A stretch of 64,000 bases of DNA. It comes from Edaphochlamys debaryana. Its lineage: Eukaryota > Chlorophyta > Chlorophyceae > Chlamydomonadales. The notes below the pieces were generated by a model, which worked only from the letters and a program-made list of their open reading frames with translations, was not told the origin of the DNA and ran no database searches. Positions 60,001-64,000 of this stretch are shown piece after piece (the stretch's first letter is position 1; every line of letters begins with the position of its first letter). The DNA lies in the NCBI GenBank assembly GCA_016858145.1, contig JAEHOE010000082.1, positions 62,001 through 126,000 on the forward strand. The letters run 5' to 3'. A program made the position numbers and the translations under genes.

Positions 60001-63000
60001 AGTCGTACGGCCAGCGTCGGCGGCGGCCCGGCGGCGGCGGCGGCGGGAGGCTCGGTGACGGCGACGCCGCGGTCTGGCTCCGTCAGCCCCTTCCGCCGCT
60101 TCCTGGCTCTTGGCAGCGCCGGTGCGGGCTCCGACGGGGCGCCTCGCTCTCTCTCGGTTCAGCCTTCCACTGCATCCAGGTGAGCCCTAGGGCGTCGACT
60201 GTCAAGTAACTGACAGGGTAACTTGCCCAGGGATCCTGCCCGGCAAGAGTCTTCGCTGCCCTATTGTATTCCATGCCGTAAATTAGGGAGGATGCGTTAG
60301 GGGAGAGAAAGCGACAGGAGAGAGGGTCGGGCAGTGGCAAAGACGTGATCGGTTGGCGCTTGCCCCCTGAACTGCAGGCTCCAAAGCACAGGCTCAGATG
60401 CGCCGGGCGGGCTGGGCTCTCCCACCCCATCCGTCGATTGGGGCAAGTACGGCCTCCCCGCCGCCTCCCCACGCTCCCTCCGCGCCTCCGCCTCGCCCGC
60501 CTCGGCCTCCGCACCCGGTGCCGCGCCGCCAGCCGTGACGACAGCCGGTTCCGTTTCCCATGAGCCCACCCTTTCTAGCCCCAAGCCTTCAGTCGACTGG
60601 GGAAAGTACGGCCTCCCAGCCGAGTCGCCTCGATCCCGCTGCAACAGCGTGGGTGCTGCCACCAGCACAGGTGGAGGCGCCTTGGCATCCGCCGCCTCGG
60701 CCTCCACCGCACACGCCCCCTCCATCTCCAGCCCCACCCCGTCCGTCGATTGGGGAAAGTACGGCCTCCCAGCCACCTCCCCGCGCTCCCTCCGCGCCTC
60801 CGCCGTCTCCGCCTCCCCCGCCTCCGCCTCCGCCCACGGGCGGGCGCGCTCGCCTCTCTCCGTCTCAACCCGCCCACCCGCAGTCTCGATCCTCGGAGAC
60901 GCTGGGACCGAGGCAGGCAACCTTGCCGGTGCCCTCTCCGATGCCTTGTCGAGCCCTCAGCCCGGCTCGGCGAGACCTGTGGGGCAGCTAAACGGCCCAC
61001 TTGACTCCCCCAAGCCCTCGGTCGATTGGGGCAAGTACGGGCTGCCTCCCGCCTCCCCTCGTGCGGCGGCCGCCCGTGGAGCGAGCGGCGGCGTGGGCGG
61101 CGGCGGGGCCCTGGCGGCACGCAGTGTCTCGCCCGCCCCGGGATCAGTGACCAGGTGCGGTGCGCAAGGCAGGTCTGCCAAGGTCGCTTCTAGCTTGCTG
61201 CCGGCTCCGTTGCGCCTGCATCGTCAACCCATGCTGTTCCTCTGTTGCGCCGTACAGGTCCCGCCGCGGCTCTTCATCTGCCAACGTCGCGCCCGCGTCG
61301 CCCCGAGCGGCCGTCACCAACATGGACTGGGGGAAGTACGGCCTGCCGCCCTCGCCCCGCCTCGGCGCCGCCAGGCCCTCTGACTCCACCTCCGCCGCCG
61401 CATCATTCAGCACCACCACCGCCGCTGCCGCCACTGGAGCCCCTGGCGGCGCAGGGCCGTCGAGTGCCACTGGCGGCGCTGCGGCCGCCGGCGGCAGCAC
61501 GGAGATCACGCCGTCATCGGGTACGGCAGATCCATCGGCGCAGGCCTATCCTCATCATCCGCACCACCATCACCACCACCACCAGCCTCAAGCCGCAGCG
61601 GCGACAGCCTCCGTGCACGACCCCGTGGCGGCGGCGGCCGCAGCGGCGGCGGCGGCAGGCGTCAGGCCGGCGGCGACGTCGCCGGGCCCGCCTGCGCGCC
61701 CCACGGCATCGGACACTGCTTCGCAGTCGAGTTCTCAGGGCCAGCGGCCGTTCAGGCGAGTGCAGAGCATGGGTAGCGCCTTGTGTGTGATTCGCCGCTC
61801 CTGCTGCTCCCATGCCCTGTCCGTAGCTGGCTGGCTGGCTGAGCACTTGTTTCCGCAACCAGGGCTTGGAAGAGAGGAAAGTGCGGAAACGTCATGCCCA
61901 GCCAGCTTTTGCGGTCCAAAACCGGTATTGCAGGTGCTCAACGACCTTCCGTTTGTTTGTTCCAGGTCCCACGACAACCCGTACCTGCTGGCGCCGCCCT
62001 TGCACTCCCACGCCATTAGCCCGCTCGACGGCGCAGCGGCGGCGGCAGCGCTGACGTCATCTCGCAGGGCGGGGTCGATGGCCCGCGGGACGGTCCCCGT
62101 GCCGCCAGCACCGACGCCGACGGCGGCGGTGGTGGCGGCAGCGACGGTAGCGGCGGCGGCAGGAGCGGCAGGGCCGCGCATGTTCCCGCCCGCCGTGTCG
62201 CTCACCCGTCGCTCCAACGGGATCGCGACGGCGGCAGCCGCCGCCACGGCCTCTCCCGCCGGCGACGCCAGGTCTACCCGCGTGTCGGAGGTCGGGCTGG
62301 CGGCGCCGTCAGCTCTTTCGACGGCCTCGCAGGACGACGCCGTCGCCGCCGCCATCGCCGCCATGGCCCACCCGGAGGCACCTCCGTCGCCGCTGGCCGC
62401 AACTGCCGCCGCCCACGCCGACGGCACTCACGGTCACGCCGAACCGCAGCCGTTACAAGCTCACGCGCTGGCAACTGCGCCCTCCTGGGGCCTGTCCCCT
62501 CAGGCCTCAGAACCGCTGGACCCAGACGTTCCGGACTCTGTCCAGACTTTGACCGGAACCGGACACGAGTCCGGAACCGGGACCGGCGCTGTACAGGACG
62601 CCGGACTGGGTCCGGAGCGCTCCAGCGCCGCCGCCGTGGCGGCAGCGCGCGAGCAGATCCGGCAGCTCCAGGAGCGGCTCCAGCAGATGCAGCACCAGAC
62701 CCAGGCCAAGAAGGCAGCCGAGGTAAAGCAGGAGTCGCTCGTGCCTGCGCCTGCCCAGCCCGCTGCTACGGAATCCCAGCAGTCTGCTGCGTCTGTGCCG
62801 GCCCCGGCCCCGGCCCCGGCGCTTGCCGCGAGCACCGCGCCGCAGGCCGCTACGCCGGTCTCTGCCGACGCTGCACGTGCGGAGCTGCTCGCCCTGCGGC
62901 AACGCGCGCTTGAGCGGGAACTGAGCGGCCAGCGGCGGCTGCAGGAGCAGCAGCAACAGGAGGAGCAGCAGCGGCGGCTGCAGGAGCAGCGGGAGCAAGA

Positions 63001-64000
63001 GCGGCTGCGGGAGGAGGAGCAGAAGCATCAGGAGAAGCAGCGGCGGCTGCGGGAGGAGGAGCAGCTGAGGGAGGCGGAGCAGCGGCGGCTGCAGGAGCAG
63101 CGGCTGAGGGAGGAGGAAGAGCACCGAGCGCGGGTCCTGCGGGAGCAAGAGGAGCAGGAGCAGCAACGCCTGATGCAGCAGCAGCAGCAGCAGCAGCAGC
63201 GGCGGCGGGAGCAAGAGGAAGAGCTGCTCGAGCAACAGCGTCGGGAGCTACAGCGGCTGGAAGAACAACAGCGGCAGCTGCTGGAGCAACAGCGCCGGGA
63301 GCAGGAGGTAGAGCTGCTCGAGCAACAGCGTCGGGAGCTACAGCGGCTGGAGGAACAACAGCGGCAGCTGCTGGAGCAACAGCGCCGGGAGCAAGAGCAA
63401 CAGGAGCGCATGCGAGAGCTGCAGCAGCAGGAATCGCGGGAGCAGCAGCAGCAGCAACAGCTGCGGGAGCAGGAGCAGGATCAGCTGCTTCGGCAGAAGT
63501 GGGCATTGCAGGAGCAGCTGAGGCAGCTGCGGGCGATGCAGGAGGCGGTCGCACGGGGCGACATGCCGCACGCCCAGGACCCACAATACGGCCAGGCGCC
63601 CACACCCGAGGCTCAGGCCCTGACAGCCTTTGCTGAACCAACACGAGGCGCCCCGCCGGCTGCCCTATACGCCCAGGCGGACGCACAGGCCGCCCAAACC
63701 CAGCAGCAACAGCAGCAGCAGCTGCGGACGTCGCCGCAGCAGCCGTCCTTCCAGAGCGCCGCAGGGGGCATCGAAGCCGCGGGCAGCGCACTGCCCCTGA
63801 CTGCCGCCTCCACCACCACGCCTGCCGCTGCCATCACTGCCACCAACGGCCCTTCCGCAGCCGCCGCAGCAGCTGTGCGTCCGCTGGAGCAGCAGGCCGC
63901 TGGTCCAGTGCAGACGGCGACGGAGGCACTGCCCGGGGTGGCGCCAACGGCGGCGGCTGCGCAGTCGCTGATGGGGTTGGGCGGTGCAGCGAAGCAGGAG
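51086..64000 (+). CDS. Giant low-complexity repeat-motif protein, unknown function (at least 3,200 aa, runs off the window)
   Basis: Nineteen exons join in phase: 51,086-51,177; 51,494-51,672; 51,938-52,514; 52,637-53,033; 53,173-53,413; 53,587-53,900; 54,163-54,332; 54,420-54,543; 54,746-54,864; 54,999-55,134; 55,423-56,103; 56,264-56,341; 56,521-56,714; 56,875-56,917; 57,056-59,244; 59,418-60,179; 60,378-61,154; 61,258-61,755; 61,966 onward. I recognise no catalytic domain. Most of it is Ala/Gly/Ser/Pro-rich and probably disordered. Better-ordered patches are IVRTKLASLFARN, ALIAQLQREIAALRAM, KLKRAVDMIRIAMMFKHGAE, a DDECSDEDD acid patch followed by GSWIQVPPRPRQSYEYI, and LLSKLNALPPGLRAEIVNQL. 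Exon 15 holds three FDRSPTGDFRTSPYNP-type repeats. Exons 16-18 hold seven WGKYGLP-type repeats. The last exon holds a Gln/Glu/Arg coiled coil of over 200 residues. Many RRxS and SP sites suggest phosphorylation. A scaffold role is only a guess. The start could be further upstream. Intron 18 has a GC donor. Confidence 0.8.
57655..58066 (+). repeat. Three FDRSPTGDFRTSPYNP-type peptide repeats in the giant gene
   Basis: Copies lie at about 57,655-57,720 (VLDRSPTGEYRTSPYSP), 57,841-57,942 (QFDRSPTGDFRTSPYNP, then LRQSLSVYGT) and 57,964-58,066 (DFDRASNGDFRTSPYNP, then LRQSLAMYGT). The second and third copies extend over about 34 residues each. Spacers are low complexity, so the motif is conserved against a fast-changing background. 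Confidence 0.85.
59521..61360 (+). repeat. Seven WGKYGLP-type peptide repeats in the giant gene
   Basis: Copies lie at 59,521-59,577; 59,908-59,955; 60,418-60,474; 60,577-60,633; 60,730-60,786; 61,006-61,062 and 61,319-61,360. The consensus is SP-[TK]-PSVDWGKYGLP followed by two small residues and SPR. Variants are GKFELP in copy 1, VNWSKYGLP in copy 2 and NMDWGKYGLPPSPR in copy 7. Copies span three exons, so they are not one recent DNA-level tandem array. Confidence 0.93.
63221..63400 (+). repeat. 90-bp tandem duplication in the coiled-coil exon
   Basis: Two adjacent 90-bp units begin GAGCTGCTCGAGCAACAGCG at 63,221 and 63,311. They are nearly identical and encode 30 residues of ELLEQQRRELQRLEEQQ type. 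The unit keeps the frame and the helical pattern, so it lengthens the coiled coil. Confidence 0.9.

Noticed and set aside
1..64000. tRNA, rRNA or other structured RNA genes
   Set aside because: I saw no cloverleaf with canonical A and B boxes and no rRNA segments; a covariance search would be needed to exclude small ncRNAs.
1..64000. High-GC bacterial contamination
   Set aside because: Many in-phase GT-AG introns, SNARE, importin-alpha and TIC20 genes, an L1-type LINE and TGTAA signals show an algal nuclear genome.

Overview
The window looks like nuclear DNA of a volvocine green alga (Chlamydomonadales, Chlamydomonas-like). It is very GC-rich, with long proline-, alanine- and glycine-rich coding tracts. 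Genes are split by many short GT-AG introns, and TGTAA, the usual algal polyadenylation signal, lies downstream of several stops. Gene models were built by hand from splice sites. In every multi-exon model below the exon phases join without a break, which is the main evidence for them.

Left part (1-18.4 kb): a decayed segmental array. An F-box-like gene and an importin-alpha gene have been copied several times. Importin-alpha is intact only in the rightmost copy (14,205-18,374, minus, 14 exons, 498 aa). Two truncated copies lie at 8.07-9.93 kb and 3.28-4.18 kb. The F-box-like gene is intact only at 5,231-7,362 (minus, 2 exons, 620 aa). A frameshifted copy lies at 10.64-12.69 kb, and two plus-strand fragments lie in the first 3 kb.

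Middle (20.4-35.6 kb): a minus-strand run. It holds a POT/NRT1-PTR-type proton-coupled transporter (19 exons, 743 aa), a longin R-SNARE of the VAMP7 type (5 exons, 226 aa), and an unrecognised protein with two membrane segments (8 exons, 592 aa).

Retrotransposon (about 35.7-42.8 kb, plus): a near full-length L1-like LINE with ORF1 and an APE-endonuclease/reverse-transcriptase ORF2. ORF2 carries a +1 slip in a C run and an in-frame proline minisatellite between RT motifs. A near-perfect 13-bp direct repeat flanks it.

Right part: a small unrecognised minus-strand gene (43.1-44.0 kb), a second longin R-SNARE with the same exon structure as the first (44.9-46.4 kb), and a plastid TIC20-family translocon gene (47.5-50.3 kb), all minus. 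A divergent spacer follows. A giant plus-strand gene then runs from 51.1 kb off the end of the window: at least 19 exons and at least 3,200 residues, nearly all low-complexity. It carries seven copies of a short WGKYGLP-type motif, three copies of an FDRSPTGDFRTSPY-type motif, and a long Gln/Glu/Arg coiled coil. This giant repeat-motif protein is the most unusual item in the window.
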